From: Rhizophagus clarus
Lineage: Eukaryota; Glomeromycota; Glomeromycetes; Glomerales; Glomeraceae
Length of the DNA stretch: 64,000 nt
Direction: 5' to 3'
Assembly (NCBI GenBank): GCA_015698045.1
Contig: BLAL01000087.1
Location: 372,001 to 436,000, forward strand
Under the pieces are notes generated by a model. The model searched no databases and was not told the origin of the DNA. It was given only the letters and a program-made list of their open reading frames with translations. Position numbers and translations under genes: made by a program. Shown one piece after another: positions 12,538 to 24,347 of this stretch; positions within the stretch are counted from its first letter, which is position 1, and every line of letters starts with the position of its first letter.

Positions 12538-13253
12538 TTTCTTAATAATAGTATTGGGCACAAAATTGTGGTGCTATTTCACGAATTTCTGAGTTTTTTG
12601 CCAGTATCCACTAGATAAATTTAAGGATATACACCATAAAAATGTTTGATAAATATGCCAAGCAATGATCATTCCTATTTTGTTTTAATAAAATCCTTTT
12701 GGAATGGTATTTGATTATGTTAATCTTTATTTGTTTTAACTTCCAGTAAACTCCAGAGGAGCAAATATGCATTACGACAAATTGAGTTCGCAAGAAATCC
12801 ATTTTCTAGCTATCTCCAAAAGGGTTTGATATGCTCTAATTTTTTATTTTAACTTTAGATAAGTTATTGTCTATATCAAGCATTACAATCTAGTTGAATA
12901 TACACTTCTTCGGTTGCTGCCATCATTAGTCAAAATCAGTCCCAGTATTTCAGCAAGTTGTATGTTTGACAGCATCTGCCAGGTGTTTATGAATGCAATC
13001 ATTCACCCAAAGTATTTATAATAAATATTTTATAAGCTTATTTAAATATCTTTAACAATTGATCAAAACTTTTTGTTTTGATTTTTCTCAATATGACTAT
13101 AAAGTGTTTAAATATTATGTTAAATCTACATTTAAAATGTTTGTAAAAGTTATAAATATGAGTGCTTTAATGTTCAATAATAAGAATTAATAATTTTCTG
13201 TATAAATGATAACATCTCATTAGACTATTTATTAACTATAGATATAGCATAAG
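12538..13253. repeat. Direct duplication, copy 2
   Basis: Second copy of the preceding segment, about 14 bases downstream of it, with many substitutions and small indels. The shared block contains GTGGTGCTATTTCACGAATT and GGATATACACCATAAAAATG. The divergence indicates an old duplication. No terminal inverted repeats were noticed. Confidence 0.85.
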
Positions 13254-15203
13254 TCTAGTTATTTATTTTCTAAAATGCATTTAGATTGAAAGAAAATTAT
13301 TTTGGTTATTTCAATTTACATAGAAACATAAATAATATATAAAAAAGTGTAATGCATAAAATACTGATTAATCATTAAGTGGGAAAGAAATTTATTGAAA
13401 TTTTTTTTTAAATAAAAGGAGAAAGGTAGTAATTATAAATGTACTTATGGTAAATTGTGGCAGGGCAAAATATATTTATCAAGATGCACAGCAATTGGGC
13501 TTATCCCTTTCTTATTATTTGTTTGAGGCTTACCACTGATTATGAGATAATCATATTATAATGTATATTGTGTGCAAATTAAACATTCTTAACTTAACTC
13601 ATGGATCCCATCAATCAAGGTATTACACATTTTAATTAATTTATTACAAGGAAACTTCTTCCAATGATCAGTAAACGAGTGTCAATCGCATATTTACATT
13701 AGTTACAGGAAAGTATAATAACGATAGGCTGATCATAAACTTCACACAAATTAGATAAGGTTTTTTTGCCTGCTTCAGAATCGTCTAGAAATCTCTTAAT
13801 ATAAGATTTTTTTTATCAATATGAAAAAATTTAAAATATTTTATAAAGTCATGTTTAAATTTGATTCCAATTTGCTTTCACTTTGAATAATACATCATAT
13901 AAACATATAAATTTTTTGTTTTTATTTATTTATTTTTTTTTTTTTATTTTATTAAAAAAAAATTTTTAGCGGTGCGAGTGTATGAGTGAATCGTAGTTCT
14001 TTTGATTAACTATATGTAGTTTAACGTCATCTAAGTAGAATTATTGTATGAATATCATTCAGTTATTACATACAGTATATTAGATTAGGCCTATTATTAA
14101 TTATTTATTCTTGTTCAAATTATAAATAACAAAATTTAATATTTGACAGATAAATTTCCTTTAATTTTTGATCAAAGAAAACAAATTCATGTCTTACGGT
14201 TATTATTGTTCAAAGCATTCTTGCTTTAGAATATATTTTTGTTATTTGTACGACTTAATTGCTAGTATTTCTCACGAGAAAAGATCAATATCTAAGCTCT
14301 TCTTTTTTAAACAAGTCATTTTTTCGGCTAATAAAAAAATATTTACAATGACCGTATCAAAAAAAAAAATTAAAAAATTAGTTAGTTTAGTTTGTATAAA
14401 AAAAAATTAATATCGATGACTTAACACTAGGAATTAATATAATAAGTAATTTAAGATCATTTCTCCTGAATGAATTTATTATATAACAGGAAAGAGAACT
14501 GAGAAAGGATATCATATTACTATAAATACTTACAATATAACTCAGAAGTAATTTTTATTGAACGAATTATAATATTTTCAATTTCTTTTTTACAAAGCGC
14601 CTTAACAGATAATAAACTTGAATTTGATCGACCAATTGATTACTCATATAGTGTTCGAACAACTCAAAGCTGATCAATGATCAAATTACGAACTCCAGTT
14701 TCTGTAACAAAATATTGACGCGCTTAGAAAATATGAATTATCTCAAGAATAATAATTATATATTGCAAAATTAATCTAAGTTATTTGTACAATTGGCTTC
14801 TTATCGGGTATGTAATTTTTTTTTGTTTGCGATTTTTCATAGTTCTTTCATTATTCTCACTCTTCAACGTACAATACGTAGCTTTAATCCGCTGGACAAA
14901 TCCAGCAAAATTCCGTGGTATTACACGATTCATTTGATTTATTGATTTGAATTCATATAGTATTTTTTCTTGATACATCGCAAATTAAGATTTCAGTTAA
15001 CGATCATTATCCAAATTTTTTTAATCTAGGATCCTTAAAGCAATTCACAAAATAAATAAAAATTTTACTTAGTTAATCATGTGACTCATAAGTTCTAAAG
15101 AAGGAATTTACAATAAAAATGCCGATCATTCATTTTGTGCGACCACATGAATAACTTATGTTACTCATTTTTGCAAAAAAAAAAAAAAATTTTTTATTAG
15201 AAA
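13254..15203. other. Gene-poor region upstream of BTB-TLDc copy C
   Basis: No supportable gene. A minus-strand ORF at 14781-14978 (65 codons, basic) is not recognised. Near 15141 lies a GACCACATGA motif that recurs upstream of other copies and is listed separately. Confidence 0.4.
15141..15150 (+). promoter_or_regulatory. ACCACATGA upstream motif (copy C)
   Basis: GACCACATGA lies about 60 bases upstream of the ATG of copy C. Similar motifs occur upstream of copy D (29205-29213) and copy F (36102-36120, minus). It is a possible shared promoter element. Confidence 0.4.
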
Positions 15204-16725
15204 ATGTCTTTTGAATATTCTCAAGAACTTATTAATGATTATGAAAAATTACTCGAAAATGATAAAGGATATGACGTTATTATTTATACCGGGGAAGATA
15301 ATAATATAAAAGAAGTCCGTGCGCACTCACTTATTTTATGTATTAGGTCTCAATATTTTCGTACGGCATTCTCTAACGAATGGGCAAACAAAAAAGATGG
15401 GATGTTTATTATAAGACAACCTAATATTTCTCCTCAAATATTTAAAATTATTTTAAGGTAATGAATAAACTAATATTATTTTGTTTAATGTCATTTACTA
15501 TATATTTAGTAATTATCTTTTTTTAAAAAAAAAAAAATTTAGATTTCTTTATTGCGGAAAAATTGATTTGGAAAAATTACAAGGACCAGAACTATTAAAT
15601 CTTTTATTAGCAGTAGATGAGCTTAGTATTCAAACGTTAATAACTTGCATCCAAGAATATTTGATTAATCATCAATATGAGTATTTGCGATTAAATCCTA
15701 TTGAAATTCTTGAAACAATTTATCAAGTTTATCATCATAATACGTTTACAGGATTATGGAATTTTTTTATTGAAACAATTTGTGAAAAACCGGAAATATT
15801 ATTCAATTCTGATAAATTAATTAGATTAAGAGCACCAATATTGGAATTATTTTTAAACCGGGACGATTTATTATTGGATGAAATTGAGATATGGGACAAC
15901 TTGATCAAGTGGTGTTTAGCTCAACATCCTTCTATTCAACATGATGTTGAGAAATGGAATAAAGAAGAAGTCACAATTCTGGAAAGAACTCTTCAAAAAT
16001 TTATTCCTTTAATTAGATTTCATCATATTTCTTCCGAAGATTTTCATTTAGAAGTATATCCTTTTAAAGTACTACTACCTGAAGATTTAATCAATAATTT
16101 ACTTTCATTTTATATGACACCAAATAAGTTTAATGATAATATACAAATCCCTAGAAAACCAAAGTATGATACAGTTATAGTCAAACCTCAACATTTTGCA
16201 ATTTTTTCCAAATGGATTGAAAAGAAAACTGATACTCAATATAATTTAAAAGATATTCCTTATTATTTTAAATTAATTTATCGTGCTAGTAGAGATGGTA
16301 ATACAGCTGAAGTATTTCATAATAAATGTGATAATAAAGGGGCAACTTTAGTTGTGGCAAAAGTTACAGATTCTGAACAAATAGTAGGAGGATATAATCC
16401 ACTTTATTGGGATACAAGTAATACATATAAATTTACAAAAAGTAGTTTTATATTTTCATTCAGAAACAGAACAAATCTTCAAACTGCAAAAGTAGGTTAT
16501 ATTAATGATGGATATTTTAGATATTCTATTTATTGTCACCAACATTATGGACCAACCTTTGGTAATGGTCATGATTTATTTCAATATAATGATACTGTTT
16601 GGAAAAGTTATAACGTATTTTCTTATTCTAAAATTGATATACCAACAAATCCTAATACGAATATTTATTCTTATAATGATTTTAATGTAGAGGATTATGA
16701 GGTATTTCAAGTTATAGAAAAGTAA
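15204..16725 (+). CDS. BTB-BACK-TLDc domain protein (copy C)
   Basis: Exons 15204-15457 and 15543-16725, with an 85-base GT-AG phase-2 intron ending in a long A run, encode 478 residues. It begins MSFEYSQELINDYEKLL. BTB is marked by YDVIIYTGEDNNIKEVRAHS, BACK by the helical middle with KWNKEEVTILERTLQKFIP, and TLDc by YRASRDGNTAEVFHNKCDNK, IVGGYNPLYWDTS and the terminal FQVIEK. The order and length match copies D, E and F, with which it forms a closer subfamily sharing QHPSIQ and KWN(K)EE. Likely an adaptor-type protein by domain, with unknown substrate. The ORF begins just after a poly-A/T stretch, as in its paralogues. Confidence 0.93.
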
Positions 16726-18159
16726 ATATTTTATATGTTACTGGATATAATTAATTGTTTATTTATTACATTATTTATAAATTATACGATATAAATAAAG
16801 ACAAAGGAAGGTTTTTGTAATATCATACACAAATAAATTGATAAATCATGTCTCTTAATTTCAACCTTTTTAATAATACCAAATTTCGTATATTTATCAA
16901 TTATATCTGATATTATGTTCATATAAGTATAGTAAGTAGTAATAATGATTAGTGAAAGTGATTTTTGTGATATGATCTTTCCAATTAATAAATTATTCTT
17001 CTAATACTTCATAAACAATTTTATTGATGCATTATAATAACAATCTTTAATTAATTCATAAAAATTTTCTTGTGAATATTTTGTTCTAATATTGAAGAAA
17101 TTTTTACCATTACACGAACCTTCACCATAACGAACTCTAATAGTTTCTAAATACCATCAATTATTTAAGATTAGTTTCAGTGTACAGTATTTAATTCACT
17201 TCCTTTAAAAAGAGTGCATAAAATCTTTAGGTTTGGACAGTAAATTATCGTTATGATAATACTACTACGTAAAGTTACGCAAAATTCAGTTAAATTTTTT
17301 CAAAAAAATATTCAAAATTTGCACTTTTGGGAAATTCGGTAATTAGGAAACATGTGTGCGGTGTAGCCTATTCTTTTGCTATGTATGTATGGTTGTCACG
17401 AAATGGACATACATATTTAGAAATTTATTTAATTATTATTTAATAAAAATGTATATACACATGAAAGAAATAATGAGACCAAACATACATATGATAATAT
17501 GCAGTCACGGTTACTGCGTTACATTTAAAACTGAAATTCATTATAATTATTATATTAGTCAAACTTAGTATTATTATGTAATATCGACATTTATATTTTA
17601 TTATTATAAATTTATTATTTTAATTCTAAAAAAAAAAATATTCACAATAGAGGTAATTTGTGAAACTTCCGTAATATTATCTAACTGGTCCGGGTTGGAT
17701 TTTGGGCAAATATTTATAGGCCTGGACCCAGTTTCGGGTCGGCGTGAGGCTCTTATTATTTTTGTTTGTAATAATTCAACTAACTAATGCCATCATGCTT
17801 AATCTTCAATTGCAAATATAAACTAACACATATTTATACATATCAGATATGATTAGCATACGCAAGTACAAAAAGTATGTTGTAATCAACGTATAGTAGT
17901 GACACTTCACTATATACTACATACTATACATAACATCTTTTCTATATAATCTCAATTATGAGGACATAAATTTTAAAGTCATCAATTGTGAAAACTTAAT
18001 ATGTTGCAATTTATTAAAATCATCTAGAGAATTATATTCAAGAGATAAATTAAGTTCTTATAAATTCGTGAACATATATAACATCCTACTAATGTTAATT
18101 TTGTTAATGTTGAAGAACATTAATTAATTATTTTATTACGTACAACACAATCATAAATA
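16726..18159. other. Spacer with a small relic
   Basis: Apart from the F-box-like remnant at about 16975-17175, this is AT-rich without a gene. A GC-richer patch at 17685-17745 (GGTCCGGGTTGGATTTTGGG) stands out and may be a fragment of a repeat. Confidence 0.4.
16975..17175 (-). pseudogene. F-box-like family C-terminal remnant
   Basis: The minus strand reads in pieces like the C-terminus of the expanded glomeromycete F-box/LRR-like family (RVRYGEGSCNGKNFFNI, then FYELIKDCYYNAS). It is short, frame-broken and separate from the larger remnant at 18160-18830. The assignment rests on remembered family style. Confidence 0.35.
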
Positions 18160-18830
18160 AAAATTATACTTTTTAAATTATTTTGTGAAGGAATTAAATT
18201 CATTATACCCATTTGAAATCTCAATTCCAAAATCTATAGTTGATGATTTTATATCATAACATATTTGAGTTAATTATTTGATTAAAAATTCAGAACAAAT
18301 ATTAGAATTACATTTTAATTCTGTGAAATTTGCTATACAAATTTTTGTTTCAGGTGAATAAATAATCTTAATATCTTTTGAATAATTCTTTGAATATGAA
18401 TAATATTCCAAAACTTTTAATGATGAAATTTGATTCATAAATATTTTTAATAACTCTTGTGATAATAAATATCTATTACTATATGAATCAGAAGAAATAC
18501 AGTATTACTTAATAATGGAAGTGATATTGCTCTTCTAATTCAGAAATTTCCATTATTTAATTATGCATCATTTGCAAGTTGTCTTATTAAACTTATAATT
18601 TAATCTAATGATTTTACACATTAATTTTTGGAGTGAAAAATCAATTATTTCAGAAAATTTCATTAGGATGAAAAGCGATCAAATGTTAATAATGATATGA
18701 TCATCGTGATTCGTGAAATTTCCAAACATTCATCCATAAAATTTCAACTGCAATTTCATAACGACAAAGACGGTTAACTAAGAGAAATAAATACAATGCG
18801 TCTTCGTTTTATAATCTTCTAAATTCAAAT
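18160..18830 (-). pseudogene. F-box-like protein pseudogene
   Basis: The minus strand retains an N-terminal F-box-like piece around 18700-18790 (LVNRLCRYEIAVEILWMNVW) and a downstream piece around 18180-18360 (KICIANFTELKCNSNICSEF, then QICYDIKSSTIDFG). These match the layout of the large glomeromycete F-box/LRR-like family. An in-frame stop falls at about 18274, others are present upstream, and the frame shifts between pieces, so it is a dead gene. F-box proteins are SCF ubiquitin-ligase adaptors. Confidence 0.5.
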
Positions 18831-21111
18831 AAAATTGTTGACGTGGGAAAATGAATAAAGAAAATGAAGCTATAAACGTAATTTAAAAGCCGAAATTTGT
18901 GAGACTATCATAATGACGTTTGTACTGAAATAACGTGCAAAAAATCTGCACCAATCATAATTAAAATTCAAAAATAAGAAAATAGTTTTCTTGTCGGTTG
19001 CAGTTTTTGCAGCTTCAAATAAACAATTCTATTGGTGAAACACGTCCGACCTAAAAACCTTTTAAATTCATAATCATGGTAATCATGCACGATCTGCTGA
19101 TAACTTCCAGGGTCGTTGAACTTGACGTTCATAAATCTCGGTCGCACAAACAAGTGCAAATCTAATCAAGTCTAAGAAGAAAATACTACTTCCTTAAGGT
19201 CAATCACAGATAACTATTTAATAAATATATTTTTGCATCTTTCTTAAAATTTATTATTTTAAAATCTCTACTCAGACTGATACGCTAAGATTGTTGCGAT
19301 GAGAAGAAATTTGGAAGGCCTTTGAGGTAGTTGTTTGGAAAATGAAGAACTTTTTGAGTTTCTTTGCCCTTCACTTAGTTTTTTTCTTGACAGACAACAT
19401 ATTGGCAAATTGGATGGTAGAATAACTGAATGACTGTTGTTACATTTTTTTCTTTTGTACAATATTTTTTTTATTTAAAAAGTAAGGTGTCCCTGAATTT
19501 TTTTTTTTTTTTGTCAAACAATTTGTTTTTTATCTTTATTTTTTTTTTTTTGACATATGAAAATTTTCTGTAAGAAGAGAGTTTTTATAAAAATTGATTT
19601 AAAAAAAGAGAAGTAATAGAATTATTTGGAAAAAATTTTTAATTATTATCTATTTTCGCCATTTAAGAATTAAAAATACCTTTTACCGTGGATCAAAAAT
19701 GAGATAGGTGAATGAGCGTAATCACTACGTGGTCGTTGGTTTTTAGTATAAAGAATTTTATTAAAATAATATTAAAAAAAAAAAAAAAATTGTACGCAAA
19801 AAAAAAAAATCTTTTACTCTATTGTCTAACTTGCCTAATTACTGCTGAATTATTTATTCTTGAAATTTATTATATTTGGTTACTATCAATAGTTTTGCTC
19901 TCATTTATCAAAAAGAAGAAAGAATAAAAATAACAAATAAAAGAATGAAAAGTTGATTTTGTTTTTTTTATTATAGAGTCATCACCTAAATCTAACCACT
20001 ATAATAATACCGGAGTTATCGAAATTAAAAATTTTGTATGAAAATTCTTAAAAAAAACCCAAAGGAAATCGTTGAAGACGCAAATAACAATAGAATTCCG
20101 TTAGGATAATATTATATATCAAGCCTAATTGCTAATTGGTTGATTGATTTGTCAAATGATTAGATAATAATAATGGTGGCAAGAAACTTTTTTTGTTAAA
20201 TTATGAAATGGATATCTTTTGGGTAACAAATATAAAAAGTATATGAGCATATAGAAAATAAGTATCACAGAAAAAACGAAAAATATCTTGTAGTACACCA
20301 CAAGTCCACAATCATACTGATCGACATGTTATATTACTAATTAGGAAAGGCTCATTCTACGTTTATACAGCTATACTCAATATAGATGATAAAAAAAAAA
20401 ATGATTACTAGTGCAGAATATAAATTTTACCGCTGTCATACCAAGAGCCCGTAAGGTTACCTATACTTACGTTGCCACCTCTTGGTTGAAACATAAAAAG
20501 AACTAAATCATGCTTGGTTTATTAGTACACAAAAGGTTAGTAACGAATAACATTTCTTCGTAAATAAACTTTCCTTCTAAAAATAAAGTTAATAACGAAT
20601 AAGAACATAACAAAAATAGTACAACAATTCGTTCAACAACATAACAACATTAATAACAAGGTAAAAATTTATACTTAATATTATTCCATTATATCATTCT
20701 TCATTTAAAAGATACTATCTAATTTATTTTAAAGAAAGTTTTTAACAAGAAAAATTAATTCTTTATCGTACTTCTGAATTTAATCATTCTCCTTTCATGA
20801 ATTAATTATAAGTTTATTTATTAATTAAAAGAAATTTTCTAAACTAAAAATTAATTTTTAAATTCCATTTCTACATAATTTCCCCATTCCTTCTTCTTTT
20901 ATTCCTTCTAAATTTCGTTTAAGCAGAGTTTTCCCTTCTTTATCCCTTATTATATGTCGTAAAAACTAAAACTGGAAAAAGCTCTGTTTGTAAATGCACC
21001 TCAAGTTTAATTTATAGTAATTTTCCTGCACATTTCCCTCAATTTTTCTGAATAATTTTCCTTTTCTCCATTTCCAGGTGAATGATTCAATGGTGAATAA
21101 TTGAAAGATTT
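18831..21111. other. Gene-poor region with weak ORFs
   Basis: A minus-strand open stretch at 18968-19159 (RPRFMNVKFNDPGSYQQIVH) has protein-like composition but no ATG at its start and no recognised family. A second at 19268-19462 is weaker. Long T and A runs occur at 19499-19513, 19541-19551 and 19777-19810. Confidence 0.35.
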
Positions 21112-24100
21112 CATCAGGAAAGTTATATCGGTTCAGATCTGCGGTGATCTGTGATTTTAGCAGATTGCCCACTTTTTTTTGTGCTATTTTGATGAAAATC
21201 TGCGCAATACTGCAGAAATTTTTTTTTATTTTTTTTCAAAGATTTTTTTATAAAAAATTTGTGATAATCTCCAAAATTGCAGATTTTTACAAAAATCTAA
21301 AGATATCTTCGCAATTTTCTTTTTAATTTGATAAACTTCACATAAACTTACTGTTTTATTTTGATAAACTTTACATCTTAAGCTTGTTTTAATAAATTTC
21401 AAAGAAATAATTTTTTTTTACACTTAAAAAATCATTTCTTTAAAGTGTTGTAAAAAAATTATTTCTTTTAAGTGTTGTAAAAAAAATGTATTACTTTAAT
21501 GCCTTTTAAAGAAATAATTTGTTAAAGATACCAAAAAAAATTAATAGTTTAAGCTCGAAAGTAACTTCAAAAAAAAATTATTTTAACAAACGTTAGCATT
21601 TGTTTATATTTTGCACCAAAGGTATAGGTTCCGGAATGGGTTCTGGACTGTAATTTCAAAGAAAAACTATTTTTATTATTTGCATTTTGTAGTTTTTCAG
21701 CCATTTTTCTATTTAATGAACATTGCTAATGTTTGATTTTTCATTTTTTTTCAGGTCTGAAATACCGAAAGGCAAGTTCCAGACTCCATTATCTTCAAAA
21801 AAAATAAACGTCAATAGAATCCAGAACGCAACGCCAGAAAACACCAATTTCGAAGGTAATATCTTGTCATTTGACCAGTGTAATCTTCAAAAAAATTTTT
21901 TTTTTATTACAATTTAACAAGCGTTGGCTAACGCTCATTTTCCTTTTTTTATATATCCAGAACGCCAAAGGTAGTGTAGGTTCCGGATTCAATTTTGAAG
22001 TTAGCCTTCGAAATTAATTTTTTTTTTTAATTTGCCTTAACAAATGTTAGCTAACATTCAGTTTTATCACTCATTTGCAAGTCCAGAATGCCGAATGTGT
22101 GAGTATTGGACTCCTATTTCGAAGGTAGAACTTTAAAATAATTTTTTTTGGTTTTTTTTTATTATAAATTGTTTAACGAATGTTACTCATGTTCGTTTTT
22201 TTTATTTTTTAGGTCCGGAACTCCTTTAGAGGCGGACTGGTATTTCGAAGGTATGATATCTTTGAAATTTTATTTTTTTTTATTTTATTTAAACGAACGT
22301 TACTAATGTTCATTTTTTTTTTATTTTTAAGTCCGGAAGTCCTTTAAAGGAGGACTACTGTAAGTAAAAAAAAATATTTTTTTTTACTTTTATTTCAACA
22401 AACGTTGACTAACATTCATTTTCTTTCTTTTTTAAGTCTGGAAGAAACAGACCTTGGTATTTCGAAGGTAAAGAAAACTTCGAAATAAATTATTTTTTTT
22501 TTATTTTTATTTTACGAAATATTACTAATATTTCATTTCATTTTTTTAGGCCCGGAACTCTAATTTGAAGTGGACCAAAGTATTTTGAAGGTAAAAAAAC
22601 TTCAAAATGATTTTTTTTTACTTCAACAAACATTAACAATGAACGTTAACTAACGTTCATTTTCAATTTTTTTTAGATCCAGCCGAAGCCCAGACTATAT
22701 TTGAAGGTAAAGCCTTTGATTTTTTTTTGTTTTTATTTAATGAACGTTGATTAATGTTTGTTTTATTCTTTTTTAGATAGATGAAGAACATTTTGAGGGT
22801 ATGACCTTTGAAAAAAAACTTATTTAATTATTTTGTTTAATGAACGTTGTTAACGTTTGATTTTTTTTCTTTCTTTTATTCAATGAATATTTACTAACAT
22901 TCTTTATTTTTTTTTTAGTCTAGGAAACTGGGAGTATTATTAACACCAATTTCGAAGGTAAAACTTCGAATTTTTAATTTTTTTTTTGCATTTTTTTTAT
23001 TTAATAAACGTTTACTAATGTTCTTTATTTTTCTTATTCTTTCTTTTTGTAGGTCCACGGTTGGATTCCTAGAAGAAATTTCGAAGATAGAACTTCAAAA
23101 TTCTTTTTTAACAAGACGGTTTGCTAACGCTTATTTTTATAGGTTTGCGGCTTCCTGGAACATTACGAAACTTCAAAGGTATTTTACGAAGTTCCTTTTA
23201 TTTTTTTTTCAAAATTTCTTAATGAACATTTACTAACGTTTTATTTATTTTGTTTCTTATAGGTTTATGGCTTCTGGACGAGTTCCTGGACAAGATTTCA
23301 AAGGTAAAACTTCGAAGTTATTCAAAATGTTAAACTAAATGTTAATTAATGCTTTGAATCTATTCTTTGTAGGCTTACAACACTGTCTGGACTTTCTTTT
23401 TTAACCAAAATATTGACTCTTTTGTGGTTTTGCGGCTTCGAAAGTAAATAATATTTTTTTTATTTTATTTTAACAAACGTTAACTCATGTTCATTTTTAT
23501 TTTTTTAGGTCTGGAACCTCTTTTAAGACAGACTAGTTATTTAAAGGTAATAAAAAAAATGAAATTTTTTTTTTGTCTTATTTTAGCGAAACGTTTACTA
23601 ACATTTTGATTTTTTTATTTTGTAGGCTCATGGCTTTCCGGATGCTAACAAAAGATGGGAAAGAATTAAAGTCAGAGGTAGTAAAAGGAAAGTGGAAAAA
23701 CGACAAAGAGAAGAGCCTCCTAAACTAGATTTCGAAGGTACTTACTTTCGAAAATTAATTTTTTTTGCTTTGTTAATGAAACATAAACTAATGTTTCGGT
23801 TCTTTTTTTTTAGGTTCACGGCTTTCCAGACGCCTTCTGATGGAATTTCGAAGTTAAACTTCAAAATTATTTCATTTTTTTTTTATTTAAATGATAATAT
23901 TTCACTTTTCTTTAGTTGGATTGAAGAAGTTAAAGTTGTTTGTTGGAATCGAACCAACTGGAACAATGTCCAAACCATTAACAACAACATAATTTGAATG
24001 TCTGTAAAGAAAAGAAAAGAAAAGGAGACTTTTAATTAGTGCATTTAGTTAGCAAATAGGATGTTTAGTATATGTACTGTACTTTTAAATTTGTAAATAT

Positions 24101-24347
24101 CTTTATTAATAAATTGATATTAGTTAATGTTAAGTTAAAACATTGCCTAATTGTAAATTTGCATTAGTGTTTTTGAAAAATTTCGCAGGTTTTATTTGTA
24201 AAAATTTTCGCAGATTTTTTAGTGTTTGCAGATTTGCGCAGAAATCCATGAAATTTTTCAGTGCTGCGCATTGGCATGTCCTCAGATCTGCGCAGAATTG
24301 GATTCCGCAGAATTGCGCAGATCTGCGGACCAAAATTTTTCCCGATG
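21112..24347. mobile_element. TIR-bounded unit containing a cassette array
   Basis: The ends are inverted relatives: the left begins CATCAGGAAAGTTATATCGG and continues AGATCTGCGG; the right, read on the minus strand, begins CATCGGGAAAAATTTTGGTC and continues AGATCTGCGC. Both ends then carry several TCTGCG subterminal motifs within about 200 bases. The layout resembles a DNA transposon with subterminal repeats. No transposase is recognised, so it would be non-autonomous. A target-site duplication is not clear. The interior is the cassette array at 21600-23930 and a short tail with AATAAATT near 24108. Confidence 0.55.
21600..23930 (+). repeat. Array of about 18 splice-site-bounded cassettes
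   Basis: A degenerate unit of about 105-130 bases recurs. Each has a T-rich tract ending in AG, a 30-60 base exon-like core often starting GTCCGGAA, an end of TTTCGAAG, then GTAAA-type donor-like sequence. Clear acceptors fall at 21754, 22212, 22549, 22676, 22918, 23052 and 23262; clear donors at 21856, 22251, 22468, 22591, 22707, 22958 and 23304. Most units also have two inverted repeats: TTCGAAG with CTTCGAA around the donor, and AACGTTA with TAACGTT before the acceptor. Core lengths are not multiples of three and no continuous protein frame is evident. It could be a multi-exon non-coding gene, a chain of intron-like insertions, or a minisatellite that resembles one. Confidence 0.7.

Noticed and set aside
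17685-17745. GC-richer patch as a promoter or gene
   Set aside because: No frame or motif supports it; similarity to the GGTCGGGT-type repeat patches near 59.8 kb is more likely.
23692-23997. 101-codon ORF as a gene at the end of the cassette array
   Set aside because: It runs through T-tract spacers and exon-like cores alike, so it is not consistent with the unit structure.
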